From an uncultured Verrucomicrobiota bacterium (GTDB lineage: Bacteria; Verrucomicrobiota; Verrucomicrobiia; Opitutales; Opitutaceae): a stretch of DNA of 64,000 bases. Location of the stretch: assembly GCA_903869675.1 (NCBI GenBank), contig CAIQAB010000011.1, forward strand, positions 1 to 64,000, written 5' to 3'. The translations under genes were made by a program, and so were the position numbers. Each line of letters opens with the position of its first letter. The stretch's first letter is position 1. Shown here in pieces: positions 9,296-18,043 of the stretch. The notes beneath the pieces were generated by a model that worked only from the letters and a program-made list of their open reading frames with translations, was not told the DNA's origin and ran no database searches.

Positions 9296-10150
9296 ATGCC
9301 CCCCCTCACCGACCGCACCTGGCTCTGGCTCGCCGCCGCCTGCTACCTCGCGGGCGCGGCGCTGGGCGCCTTCTCCCTCCTGCGCGGGCGGCGCGGCTCC
9401 ACAGCCGCGATCTATCTCGTGCTGGCCGCCGGCTACGCGTTCCAGACCTTCGGCCTCTACCTGCGCGGCGTCGCCGTCCACGGTTGTCCGCTGGGCAACA
9501 AGTTTGAGCTGGTCCAGTTCACCGTCTGGTCCGCCGCCTCCCTGTATCTCGTCGTCGGACCCGCCTTCCGGCTGAGTCTACTCGGCTTCGGCACCGCCCT
9601 GCTGGCCGCCGTCCTCGGCCTCGCCGCGTTGCTCATCCCGGAGTGGGACGCCGCGCGCCGCACCCACCTTTTTGGAGGCAATCCCTGGATCGAATTCCAC
9701 GCCGCCCTCGCCTTGTTCAGCTACGGGGTCTTCGGTCTTTTTGCCCTCGTTTCGGCCCTCTACCTGGTGCGCCACCACGGGCTGAAAAATAAACGCGTCG
9801 GCGGCGCCTTTGCCCTGCTGCCTTCGATCCGGGACCTCGATGTGATCGGCCTGCGCCTGCTCGCGGCCGGCGTGGCCCTGCTCGCGCTGTCGCTCGGCGT
9901 CGGCTCGGTGTGGTGGATCAGGGAACCAGCCAGTGTAAACCTGTTTAAACTCCTCGCCACGGTCGGGGTATTTTTGGCCTACGCGCTCGCCCTGGCCCTG
10001 CGGCTGAATGGCCGTCTGGTCGGCCGCCGCCAGGCCCTCGCCGGGAGCGGCCTTTTCCTCGGCGCCCTGCTTTCCCTTACCCCGGTCAACTCCAGCCGCC
10101 ACCCCGCCGCCCCCGTCACGGCCCCCGCCCAGGAAGCTCCCGCGCGATGA
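9296..10150 (+). CDS. HemX-like / CcsA-family cytochrome c assembly membrane protein
   Basis: The 284-residue protein is built of about eight hydrophobic segments with the layout of the CcmC/CcsA cytochrome assembly family. This includes a WIEFH histidine segment near the middle and a tryptophan pair (VWWIRE, about residues 206-210) in the position of the WWD-type heme-handling region. Its stop codon overlaps the ATG of hemA in an ATGA junction. In Bacillus and many other bacteria hemX sits directly at hemA and influences glutamyl-tRNA reductase level, so a HemX-like role is favoured over a dedicated heme exporter. The ATG at 9296 is taken because it directly precedes the first membrane segment. 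Confidence 0.75.
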   Translation: MPPLTDRTWLWLAAACYLAGAALGAFSLLRGRRGSTAAIYLVLAAGYAFQTFGLYLRGVAVHGCPLGNKFELVQFTVWSAASLYLVVGPAFRLSLLGFGTALLAAVLGLAALLIPEWDAARRTHLFGGNPWIEFHAALALFSYGVFGLFALVSALYLVRHHGLKNKRVGGAFALLPSIRDLDVIGLRLLAAGVALLALSLGVGSVWWIREPASVNLFKLLATVGVFLAYALALALRLNGRLVGRRQALAGSGLFLGALLSLTPVNSSRHPAAPVTAPAQEAPAR

Positions 10151-11181
10151 CTCCGACCGGCCCCCTTGTTTTCCACCTTGGCGCCAGCCACCACACCGCA
10201 CCGCTGGCTCTCCGCGAGAAGCTCGCCCTGCCGCCCGAGCGCGCCGCCGAGTTGCACACGCGCCTGCCCGCCTCCGGCCTGCCCGAGTTGGTGCTGCTAA
10301 ATACCTGCAACCGCGTGGAATTCTACGGCGTCGCCGCCGGGCCCGCCGACCTCGCCGCCCTCGAGGCCGCCTTCTGCGCCGTCACCGGGCTCGAGCCGGC
10401 CGATTTCAGTGCCATCCGCGCCCACACCACCGGCCCCGCCGCCCTGCGCCACCTGCTCGCCGTCGCCGCGGGACTGGAGTCACAGCTCCTCGGCGAAACG
10501 GAGATCTTCGGCCAGGTCAAAGACGCCTACGCCGCCGCCCAGACCGCCGGCCGCGCCGGCCCCGTGCTCAACCGCGTTTTCCAAAAAGCCTTCCAGGCCG
10601 CCAAGCACGTGCGCACCCACACCGCGATCAACGAAGGCCAAGTAAGCGTGGCCAACGTCGCCGTGGAACTGGCCCTGACCGTGTTTGGCGACCTCCGCTC
10701 CGTGCGCATACTGTTGCTCGGCGCAGGCGACATCGGCGAAAAGACCGCCAAGGCCTTCCAGTCGCGGGGCGCCGCCGCCCTCACCGTTGCCAACCGCACC
10801 CCCGAGCGCGCCCTCGCCCTCGCCCGGTCGCTGGACGCCACCGCCCTGCCTTTTGAGCATTTTCCCCGGCACCTCGCCGATTACGATATCGTGGTCGGTT
10901 CCACCGCCGCGCCCGAGGCCGTGGTCCAGACCGCTGCAGTCGCGACAGCCCTCGACCGTCGTCGCGCGAGGCCGCTGTTGTTTCTGGATCTCGCCCTCCC
11001 CCGCGACATCGCGCCCGAGGTGGCCGAGTTGGAGAACGTCTACCTCTACAACCTCGACGATCTCGCCAAGATCGCCGCGCAAAACCTCGCCGCCCGCGAG
11101 GCCGAGGTGACCCGTGCCCGCACCCTCATCGCCACCAAAGCAGACGACCTCTGGCGCCAGATCGTCGCCCGCCACGGTTGA
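10147..11181 (+). CDS. hemA: Glutamyl-tRNA reductase
   Basis: The enzyme makes glutamate-1-semialdehyde from glutamyl-tRNA, the first step of C5-pathway tetrapyrrole synthesis, using NADPH. The catalytic cysteine is residue 54 in LLNTCNRVEFYG. The GLESQLLGETEIFGQVK block follows, and the NADPH-binding GAGDIGE motif is at about 191-197. The protein has 344 residues, whereas many family members exceed 410. The sequence ends soon after NVYLYNLDDL, so most of the C-terminal dimerisation helix domain is missing. It is translationally coupled to the hemX-like gene and its 3' end nearly abuts the convergent lpxB. Confidence 0.93.
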   Translation: MTPTGPLVFHLGASHHTAPLALREKLALPPERAAELHTRLPASGLPELVLLNTCNRVEFYGVAAGPADLAALEAAFCAVTGLEPADFSAIRAHTTGPAALRHLLAVAAGLESQLLGETEIFGQVKDAYAAAQTAGRAGPVLNRVFQKAFQAAKHVRTHTAINEGQVSVANVAVELALTVFGDLRSVRILLLGAGDIGEKTAKAFQSRGAAALTVANRTPERALALARSLDATALPFEHFPRHLADYDIVVGSTAAPEAVVQTAAVATALDRRRARPLLFLDLALPRDIAPEVAELENVYLYNLDDLAKIAAQNLAAREAEVTRARTLIATKADDLWRQIVARHG

Positions 11182-11183
11182 GC

Positions 11184-12344
11184 TTAGCCCAGTCCGCCGC
11201 GGCGGAGCGCCCAGTCTGCCGCCGTGCCTTCGGCCGGTTGGCAGAGAGTCGCCTTCAAAGCCTTCGTTTGCGCCTCCGTCGCCTGCCGTCTGGCAGGATT
11301 TTCCAAGCAGTCCCGCAACTCGGCCGCCAGCGCCACGGGGCTCGCCGCACCTTGCAAATACTCCGGATACATCGGCGCCTTCAGCAGGAGATTGTTTATG
11401 CCCAAGTAGGGGATTTTCACCAGCCAGCGCCCCAGCAGGTAGGTCAGCGGGTTGGCCCGGTAGACGATCGCGCCCGGCAGTCCTGCCAGCGCACAGTGTA
11501 GCGACATCGTGCCACTGGAAGTGAGCACCGCCGAGGCCGGCACCGGTGCACCGGTATTTGCCACCAGCTCCACCCCGGCCGGCACTCCGGCCGCCTCAAT
11601 CACCTCACGGATCGCGGAGCTCGGATAGATCACCCTCGCCCCGCGTTTTCCATAGGCCGCGTGGCCCTCGCGTAGCAAGGGCCAGATGCGCCCGACCGCT
11701 TGCTTGCGACTCCCCGGCAGCAAAAGCACCGGCGCATCCGCATCGAAACACACCGGCGGCGCATAGTCGTCCGCCAAAAACGGATGCCCCACAAACTCCA
11801 CCGGCAACTCGGTGTCGGCGTAGCACGCCACCTCGAAAGGGAAAATGCAGGCGAGCGCATCCAGGTGCTGCGCCATCTTGAAACGCCGCCCCGCTTTCCA
11901 GGCCCAGATCTGGGGTGAGATGTAGAAAAGCAGTTTCACCGGTCCGCCCGCCTTGGCCGCCAAGCCCCGTTCGTTGAGGGTCGCCGCCAGCCGCAGGTTA
12001 AAACCCGGGTAGTCGACGAAGCAGACCGCGCGCGGACGGTGCGTCGCGATCCAATCGGCGGTGGCGTCGAAGAGCGCTTTGAAGAAAGAGTAGTTTTTCA
12101 ACACCTCCACCAGCCCCACCACCGAGGAGGCGGTGAGATCGTGCAAGAGCTGCGCGCCCGCCGCCGCGAGGTGTTTGCCGCCCAGCGCGCAAACCCGCAG
12201 CCCGGGCTGCTTCGCGCGCAGCTCGGCGACCAACCGCGCCCCGTGTTCATCGCCCGAATGCTCCCCCGCGATGACGAGCAGATCGACGCCACCCGCAGAA
12301 GGCCCGGGCAAAAACGGGAGGGAAAGACTTCCGCCCGCCTTCAT
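11184..12344 (-). CDS. lpxB: Lipid-A-disaccharide synthase
   Basis: The 386-residue protein contains the LpxB hallmarks GEHSGDEHGA near the N-terminus, FVDYPGFN, YISPQIWAWK, VGHPF and LLPGSR. It joins UDP-2,3-diacylglucosamine to lipid X to give the lipid A disaccharide, at the cytoplasmic face of the inner membrane. Its ATG overlaps the stop codon of the upstream oxidoreductase gene by four bases, so the two are translationally coupled. The presence of lpxB shows that this organism makes lipid A. Confidence 0.93.
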   Translation of the reverse strand: MKAGGSLSLPFLPGPSAGGVDLLVIAGEHSGDEHGARLVAELRAKQPGLRVCALGGKHLAAAGAQLLHDLTASSVVGLVEVLKNYSFFKALFDATADWIATHRPRAVCFVDYPGFNLRLAATLNERGLAAKAGGPVKLLFYISPQIWAWKAGRRFKMAQHLDALACIFPFEVACYADTELPVEFVGHPFLADDYAPPVCFDADAPVLLLPGSRKQAVGRIWPLLREGHAAYGKRGARVIYPSSAIREVIEAAGVPAGVELVANTGAPVPASAVLTSSGTMSLHCALAGLPGAIVYRANPLTYLLGRWLVKIPYLGINNLLLKAPMYPEYLQGAASPVALAAELRDCLENPARRQATEAQTKALKATLCQPAEGTAADWALRRGGLG

Positions 12345-13339
12345 TTCCGCGACGCCTTGATCTGCTCGGTGATCTGGATGGCGACCTCGAGGGCCGATTT
12401 GGCGAGGGCCGCGCCCACTTTGGGCTGCTTACGCTCCGCCACGCTCTCCGTGAAATGCGCCAGCTCTAGTTTCAGCGGCTCATCCTTTTCGATCGGAATC
12501 TCCTGCACGGGGATGGAGCTGGCGTCGCCCGCCTTGGCCAGCCCGACCTTCAGCTTTAAACCATAGGTGATCAGCTCGCTCTTTTTCACCAGGTGCCCCT
12601 TCTGGTTCATGAAATCCAGGGAGAGGTAGGCATCATCCTGAAAGATCCGGATTTCGCGATTTTTCTTCAGGCTCATGCGCGAGGCGCTGAGGTTGGCCAC
12701 GCAGCCGTTCTCGAATTCGATGCGGGCGTTGGCGATATCCTCCGTCTTCGAGAGCACGCTGATGCCCACGCTGTCTATCTTGCGAATGGGCGACTTCACC
12801 AATGCGAGGACGATGCCGATGTCATGGATCATCAAATCCAGCACCACCCCGACCTCGGTGCCGCGCGGCGTGTAGGGCGCGAGGCGCTCAGCCGTCAGGT
12901 AGGCCGGACGATCGATGTGCTTCTCCATGAAGCCCATCACCGGGTTGAAATGCTCGATGTGGCCCACCTGCACGATGCAGCCCCTGGCCTGCGCGGCCGC
13001 CAGCACGCGCTCCGCCTCCTCCAGCGTGGCCGTGATGGGCTTCTCAATCAGCAAGTGGCAGCCGAGCGCGAGCAAAGGGAGCGCCACCTGCTCGTGTTTA
13101 TCCGTCGGCACGACCACCGAGACGGCATCACACGCGGCCCCGAGCGCCTCGATGGAATCAAAACGCCGGCAGCCGTGGCGGGCACAGATCTCCGCCGCGC
13201 GTTCATCATTCGCTTCAAAAATGCCGACGAATTCGACATCGGGCAGGGTGGCGTAGATGCGGGCATGGTGCTGGCCGAGCGAGCCGACGCCGGCGACACC
13301 GCACTTTACCTTGGGTTTGGGAGAGGAAAACAGGTTCAA
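12341..13339 (-). CDS. Gfo/Idh/MocA-family NAD(P)-dependent oxidoreductase linked to lipid A synthesis
   Basis: The 332-residue protein opens with a dinucleotide-binding GVAGVGSLGQHH motif (residues 14-25). It has the family EKP motif at 99-101 (LLIEKPITAT) and a GHIEHFNP catalytic-region block. It is translationally coupled to lpxB. A family member next to lpx genes is seen in several groups, and in GnnA the reaction is oxidation of UDP-GlcNAc at C3 on the way to 3-amino lipid A. No partner aminotransferase (GnnB) is visible here, so a GnnA-like role is only a suggestion. A different sugar-nucleotide dehydrogenase is equally possible. Confidence 0.8.
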   Translation of the reverse strand: MNLFSSPKPKVKCGVAGVGSLGQHHARIYATLPDVEFVGIFEANDERAAEICARHGCRRFDSIEALGAACDAVSVVVPTDKHEQVALPLLALGCHLLIEKPITATLEEAERVLAAAQARGCIVQVGHIEHFNPVMGFMEKHIDRPAYLTAERLAPYTPRGTEVGVVLDLMIHDIGIVLALVKSPIRKIDSVGISVLSKTEDIANARIEFENGCVANLSASRMSLKKNREIRIFQDDAYLSLDFMNQKGHLVKKSELITYGLKLKVGLAKAGDASSIPVQEIPIEKDEPLKLELAHFTESVAERKQPKVGAALAKSALEVAIQITEQIKASRK

Positions 13340-13455
13340 CGGTTAAAAAAGAACCGCGAAGTTGCCTGCCGGCCCGCCGGTTTGCGAGCGGGGAAAGTCA
13401 GGAACCTCGCGAACCGGACAAGTCATCCGCGCCGGTTGGACTTTTGCCCTGTCCC

Positions 13456-13704
13456 ATGCACCCTGCCGCCGTGATTGTCATTCGTCGCCTCACCGACCGC
13501 CGCCGGGCCTACACCGGCATCTTTCTGCCCGGCGAACCACCCCGGATCTTTCCGACCAGCGACGCCGAACACAGCCGCATTCTGGAAATCTATAAACAAG
13601 ACCGCGCCCACGCCGATATCGTAAATGACTTCTCCGAGTTTGCCCTCGGCGACGACCGGCCGCTGCCGCCACCCCGGCCGCACCACCGCCCGCCGGCGCC
13701 TTAG
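13456..13704 (+). CDS. Small conserved-looking protein of unknown function
   Basis: This 82-residue open frame starts at ATG 13456 and shows a folded-looking core (VIVIRRLTDRRRAYTGIF followed by a FPTSDAEHSRILEIYK helix) with a proline/histidine-rich tail. It lies between the divergent oxidoreductase/lpxB genes and the convergent LptF/LptG gene, whose stop overlaps its own. I do not recognise the family. A real gene is favoured because its composition and codon use resemble its neighbours and it fills the gap exactly, but a short frame like this could be fortuitous. Confidence 0.5.
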   Translation: MHPAAVIVIRRLTDRRRAYTGIFLPGEPPRIFPTSDAEHSRILEIYKQDRAHADIVNDFSEFALGDDRPLPPPRPHHRPPAP

Positions 13705-14813
13705 CGCAGCCGCGCCCACGCCCACCCGCCGGCCCCCAGCAATCCGAGATGCGGCAACAAAGCCGCCAAAACCGGCTCCAGCGTGCCGCGACCACCCAGC
13801 ACGAGGCCGATGCGCAAGGCGATAAAGTAGACCACGAACAAACCAAGCGCCTTGGTGACCCCAACCGCCGGATTCACCCGCACCCCGGAAACCGCAAACG
13901 GCACGGCAAACGCGATAATGACGAGCGGCATCAGGGTTTCCGCCAATACACTGGCATAGCGAAGCTCATAAACCCGCGCCTTGGGGCTGCCCGTGGATCG
14001 ATGATGCGCTATCACGCGCTTCAGTTCAAAGAGCGACAAACGGTCCGGCTTCGCATCGTAAACCTGCATCAAATCAGGGTCCTCGTTAAAATCGCGCCGC
14101 ACCTGCTCGAAAAACACCGCTGTGCGCGTGACCTCTCCGCTCACCGGATCAAAGGTGATCTCGCGCCCCACGCGGAAAATCCAGCTCCCCCCGGCCTCGT
14201 CCCGCCACGCCTCGCGCGCGAGCAAACGGGTGATTTCCCGGCCCTGCTGGTCCCGCAGGCAGACGGTCACGCCGTAGCCACGCCGGGTAAATTGGCTGTA
14301 GCGGTTTAGAAACCAGAGCCGCCCGCCCGCCGCATTATCAAAGGTCACCGCCGAGCGCAGACCGACCTGCTCGGCCGACTTGCCCGCCAGTTCCTGCCGC
14401 GCTTGGAGCGTCTCGCGCATGCTCCGCGCCTCCTCCACCGACCAAGGCACCACGGTGGAATTCAGCCACCACACCAAGCCGCAAAACAAAAACCCCATGA
14501 CCCACACCGAACGCATGATGCGCCCCAGGCCCAGCCCGGCAGCCCGCAAGGCGACGAGCTCATTGGCCTGCTGCAAACGGCCCAACGCATAAAGCAACGA
14601 AACCAAAAGACACAGCGGCAGCAGGGTGGCGAGGAAACCGGGGATCTTGACCAGGCAATATGCGACGACATCCGCCGCCTGCGCGCCCGCGCGCAATAGA
14701 TCGTCCAGCTCGTCGTAGAGTGAATGCATGACGAGCAGACCCAGCGTCGCCGCAAGCACGAGGCCGAGAATGCCCAGCCACTCGCGGAGGATATGCCGGT
14801 CGATCAATGTCAT
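13701..14813 (-). CDS. LptF/LptG-family LPS export permease
   Basis: The 370-residue protein begins TLIDRHILREWLGILG, has a first membrane segment, two more around residues 50-110 ending in LRAAGLGLGRIM, a long periplasmic region, and three C-terminal membrane segments. This is the layout of LptF/LptG (YjgP/YjgQ), which with LptB2 extracts LPS from the inner membrane. The ATG at 14813 is chosen because family members start right at this amphipathic motif. The partner permease is not in the window. I cannot decide between LptF and LptG. Confidence 0.87.
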   Translation of the reverse strand: MTLIDRHILREWLGILGLVLAATLGLLVMHSLYDELDDLLRAGAQAADVVAYCLVKIPGFLATLLPLCLLVSLLYALGRLQQANELVALRAAGLGLGRIMRSVWVMGFLFCGLVWWLNSTVVPWSVEEARSMRETLQARQELAGKSAEQVGLRSAVTFDNAAGGRLWFLNRYSQFTRRGYGVTVCLRDQQGREITRLLAREAWRDEAGGSWIFRVGREITFDPVSGEVTRTAVFFEQVRRDFNEDPDLMQVYDAKPDRLSLFELKRVIAHHRSTGSPKARVYELRYASVLAETLMPLVIIAFAVPFAVSGVRVNPAVGVTKALGLFVVYFIALRIGLVLGGRGTLEPVLAALLPHLGLLGAGGWAWARLR

Positions 14814-14921
14814 GGATCCACCAAGGAGAAACCCGTCCAGCCCGCCCAGTGCAACCCCGCATCCCAACCGCCACCGATCTCGCCATCCCGCGGTTTCCGC
14901 CCCAACCTTTCCCGGTCGCTC

Positions 14922-14949
14922 AACAGAACCCGCCTCGCCCCGTTCTGTT
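14922..14949. promoter_or_regulatory. Perfect 8-base inverted repeat upstream of an unknown exported protein
   Basis: AACAGAAC at 14922-14929 and GTTCTGTT at 14942-14949 form a perfect 8-base inverted repeat with a 12-base spacer, ending 14 bases before the ATG at 14964. It lies in the divergent gap between the LptF/LptG gene and the following gene. It could be a transcription factor operator or a 5' UTR hairpin. No binding protein can be named. Confidence 0.3.
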
Positions 14950-14963
14950 CACCCCCGCCCTTT

Positions 14964-15887
14964 ATGTTTAATCTGGCCCGCCTCGCCCTGCCCGCCGCCA
15001 TTCTCGCCAGCTGCCCGCCTACCCTGCCGGCCGCCGAGTCCCCGCCCCCACCCTCGGAAGGAGTCCCGGCCACCCCCGTGACTCCTCCCGAGGGCACCGT
15101 GCGCCTGGTGGGCGCAAACGGCCGGGAGGTCGACTTCGCCGGCATCTGGGAGGCCCGCCCCGAGGGTCTGGTCGTTGTGATTCAGCCCGTCGATCCGCTC
15201 ACCCTCATCGCTTGGAACAAATTTGATCTAAACCGCCTGCATGCCGAACAGCCCGGGATCGATGCCGCGCGCCAGCGCGCGATCTTTCTGCGGAGCCCCC
15301 AACCGGTTAACCTTGGCCTCTTCGCCGGACTGCTCACCCCGGTTCAAGCCGGCCAGGAACTCCGCCGCCTGCTCGACTCCAGCCTCACCGCCAAGGTGCC
15401 CTTCGCCTACCGCACCACCACCAGCAGCACCAGCGCGACCACCCTCGTCCCCGCCCGGCCCGTCATTTACAACGGGCTCGTGCTCAACCCCGCGCCCGAA
15501 AACCCCCTCGCCTACGCGCAAACCGGCAAGAGCGTGTCCGAAACCCGCTTTTCGCCCGATGAACTCACCACCTCGCCCCGCCGCGTGCTTGATGTGCTGG
15601 GCCGCACCGACGGCGTCGCCGCCGAGGATCGCCGCGAACTTTTCGAATTGGTGAAGGTGAACCCTCAGTTGCTGGAGCAAATCGCCGATGGCCTCGAACG
15701 GGTGTCCGCCTCGCTCCCGCCCCGCCACCTCCTGCCCAACGATCCGGTGCTGGTGACGCTCGCCCTGCGCCTGCGGGACTTCGCGGCCGGCCTGCGGCGG
15801 CTCACCACCGCCTCGGGGATCGACTACTCCGATCAGGTGTTGATGCGCGACCTGCTCCTGCTCGCCGAGCACCCGGTGCTGCGTTGA
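14964..15887 (+). CDS. Exported protein of unknown function
   Basis: The 307-residue protein starts with a hydrophobic signal-like segment (FNLARLALPAAILASC) followed by a Pro-rich linker. A GTVRLVGANGREVDFAGIWE strand-rich block then follows, and the C-terminal half is mainly helical. A cysteine at about residue 17 might mark a lipoprotein but the context is not a clean lipobox. I do not recognise the family. It is divergent from the LptF/LptG permease gene and convergent with pyrD, so it probably forms its own unit. A periplasmic or envelope location is inferred from the N-terminus only. Confidence 0.65.
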   Translation: MFNLARLALPAAILASCPPTLPAAESPPPPSEGVPATPVTPPEGTVRLVGANGREVDFAGIWEARPEGLVVVIQPVDPLTLIAWNKFDLNRLHAEQPGIDAARQRAIFLRSPQPVNLGLFAGLLTPVQAGQELRRLLDSSLTAKVPFAYRTTTSSTSATTLVPARPVIYNGLVLNPAPENPLAYAQTGKSVSETRFSPDELTTSPRRVLDVLGRTDGVAAEDRRELFELVKVNPQLLEQIADGLERVSASLPPRHLLPNDPVLVTLALRLRDFAAGLRRLTTASGIDYSDQVLMRDLLLLAEHPVLR

Positions 15888-16952
15888 TCAACGCCCGACC
15901 CCGCCACGCTGGCGCTCGGCCATCGCCCGGGCCAGGCGCGCGGCCAGAAACGGGCCCTCGTAGATAAGGCCGGTGTAGACCTGCACCAGGCTGGCCCCCG
16001 CATCGAGTTTCTCCGCCGCTCCCTCCGGATCGCTCACCCCGCCCGCCGCGACGATGGGCAGACGCCCGCCGGTCATGCGTGCGATATAAGCCACCACGGC
16101 GGTGCTACGCCGTCGCAGCGGGGCTCCGCTCAGCCCGCCCGCCTGCCCCACCTCGGCGAAACTCCCGGGCCGCGCCAGCGTCGTGTTGGTCGCGATGATG
16201 CCATCCAGACCGAACTCCGCGATCACCCCCAGCGCCGCATCAATCTGCGCCCAGCCCAGATCCGGCGCGATCTTGAGCAACAGCGGACGTCGCCCCGCCC
16301 CGCGCGCCCGGTTGGCCGCGCTCAAGGCCCCCAGCAATTCACGCAAGGGCCGCTCATCCTGCAAGGCCCGCAAACCCGGTGTGTTCGGACTGGAAACATT
16401 CACGACCACGTAGTCGGCGTGGTCCGCCAAGCGGCCAAAACTCTCCAGATAGTCCCGCGCCGCCTCCTCGTTGGGCGTCACCTTGGACTTGCCCAGATTA
16501 ATGCCCAGCGGAATGCGCCGGTGCCCGATACCCGGTTGCCCGGCCAGTCGCGCCGCCACCGCCGCGCTGCCCGCATTGTTAAAACCCATGCGGTTGATCA
16601 CCGCGCGCTCCTCGGGATACCGGAATAAGCGCGGGGCGGGGTTGCCCGGCTGGGCCAGAGCCGTGACCGTGCCGATCTCCACGTGCCCGAAACCCAGCGC
16701 CGCCGCCGCCGGCCAGGCCCGGGCATTTTTATCAAAACCCGCCGCCAGCCCGATCGCGTTGGGAAAATCCAAACCCCACACCCGCACCGGCCGATGCAGC
16801 GCGGGCGATAGTCCATTCCAGGCTTCCAGCAGACGGCACACCGGACCCATCCGGCCGAGCAACGCGAGCGCATCGACGCCCAGCTCATGCGCCTGCTCCG
16901 CATCTAGACGGAACAGCAGTGGTTTCACTACCTGGCGATAGAAGTTGCCCAT
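15888..16952 (-). CDS. pyrD: Dihydroorotate dehydrogenase, quinone-dependent (class 2)
   Basis: The 354-residue protein oxidises dihydroorotate to orotate in pyrimidine synthesis, passing electrons to the quinone pool. It has the N-terminal helical membrane-associating extension of class 2 enzymes (YRQVVKPLLFRLDAEQAHEL), the FMN-site motifs GLAAGFDKNA (about 68-77) and INRMGFNNAG, and the VSSPNT motif at 186-191 with the catalytic serine of this class. The start at 16952 fits the class 2 N-terminus, and further upstream sequence is not conserved-looking. With menA in the window the likely electron acceptor is menaquinone. Confidence 0.93.
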   Translation of the reverse strand: MGNFYRQVVKPLLFRLDAEQAHELGVDALALLGRMGPVCRLLEAWNGLSPALHRPVRVWGLDFPNAIGLAAGFDKNARAWPAAAALGFGHVEIGTVTALAQPGNPAPRLFRYPEERAVINRMGFNNAGSAAVAARLAGQPGIGHRRIPLGINLGKSKVTPNEEAARDYLESFGRLADHADYVVVNVSSPNTPGLRALQDERPLRELLGALSAANRARGAGRRPLLLKIAPDLGWAQIDAALGVIAEFGLDGIIATNTTLARPGSFAEVGQAGGLSGAPLRRRSTAVVAYIARMTGGRLPIVAAGGVSDPEGAAEKLDAGASLVQVYTGLIYEGPFLAARLARAMAERQRGGVGR

Positions 16953-17174
16953 GATTAAAACCGCATCCCCGCAAGCCCGCCGCGCGAAGGCAAGCCACGC
17001 GCCGCTTTTCTCCAGTCCATACGCCTGAAACCGAAAGCGACCGGATGTTTGGCTAGCACACCCGCCCGTCACACCGGCCCGCGGTCATGAAAAAAACTCG
17101 ATTTTCGCGGTTTGACTCGACTCCCCCCCTGCGCATGGCTGCGCGCCGCTCCCCCTATTTCCCTGCTGTAAACC

Positions 17175-18008
17175 ATGGCCAATTCCTCCGCTATTCTCGA
17201 CTGGTGTATCGTCCGTCTCGGTGAAGACCACAACTGGTGGGTCGACGAAGTCAGCGACCCCGTGCGCTGGGATACCGACGGGCTGAGCATCATCGATCCC
17301 CGCCAAGCCTCGCACCTGATCGATCTCTGCGAACCCCTCCGCGATTACGGTTTCGACCAAGACTTGTTTGAGGCCGCCTTCATCCCCTTCCGCATCGAGA
17401 AGGAAGCCGGCAAAGCCCGCATCCGCCTGAAACGCGTCAAAGACTCGGTCTTCGATTCAGAGGAAAAACTTTTTGTGCTCGCCGATGTAGTAGATGACGA
17501 AAACGGCCCCTTCGCGGATCTCCTCGACCACCTCACCCGCTGCCGGGTCAAGCTGCTGAACGACGTCTTCAAGTTTGAATCCAAGCTCACCGTCGACGAG
17601 GTCGAGGAAGAGCTCCGTGAAGAACAGAATGCCAGCTTCATCGAAGGCAAAGCTGTGCACGTGTTCGACGAACTCTGCGGCATTCTCGACTACACCCCCG
17701 CCGGCTTCGACGAGGATGACGAGGAAGGCGATCGCGCCCCCGCCGCCGAGGACGATGCCGAGATTGATGACGCCGACCTGCCTTCCGTCGATGACGAGGA
17801 CGAGGAGTCCATCAAAGGCGACGCCTCCCTCAAGTGGGACGAGGACGAAGAAGACAAGGACGACGAGGACGCCAAACCCAAGGCCGATGGCGACGAGGAT
17901 GCGGATGACGAGGACTCGGAGGACGACGAGGACGATAAGCCCGCCAAAAAGAAACCCTCGGCCAAGAAGCCAGCCCCGACAAAGCCCGCCCCCAAAAAGG
18001 GCCGCTAA
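17175..18008 (+). CDS. Acidic protein of unknown function with Asp/Glu-rich and Lys/Pro/Ala tail
   Basis: The 277-residue protein has a normal-looking N-terminal domain (residues 1-175) beginning NSSAILDWCIVRLGEDHNWW. A very acidic region of about 80 residues follows, with many DDE runs, and the last 25 residues are a basic, proline/alanine-rich tail (AKKPAPTKPAPKKGR). There is no signal peptide or membrane segment, so it should be cytoplasmic. I do not recognise the N-terminal domain. The acidic-then-basic ending resembles nucleic acid- or ribosome-associated tails, but this is only an analogy. It stands alone between divergent pyrD and convergent menA. Confidence 0.75.
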   Translation: MANSSAILDWCIVRLGEDHNWWVDEVSDPVRWDTDGLSIIDPRQASHLIDLCEPLRDYGFDQDLFEAAFIPFRIEKEAGKARIRLKRVKDSVFDSEEKLFVLADVVDDENGPFADLLDHLTRCRVKLLNDVFKFESKLTVDEVEEELREEQNASFIEGKAVHVFDELCGILDYTPAGFDEDDEEGDRAPAAEDDAEIDDADLPSVDDEDEESIKGDASLKWDEDEEDKDDEDAKPKADGDEDADDEDSEDDEDDKPAKKKPSAKKPAPTKPAPKKGR

Positions 18009-18012
18009 ACCG

Positions 18013-18043
18013 CTCGGACCGGCTGTCTTCAGCCGGTGCCGAG
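18013..18043. terminator. Hairpin between convergent genes (possible bidirectional terminator)
   Basis: CTCGG, one unpaired A, CCGGCTG, a TCTT loop, CAGCCGG, two unpaired bases and CCGAG form a stable stem of 12 pairs between the acidic protein gene and menA. It overlaps the end of menA. There is no long T tract on either side, so it may act as an mRNA 3' end structure rather than an intrinsic terminator. Confidence 0.5.
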
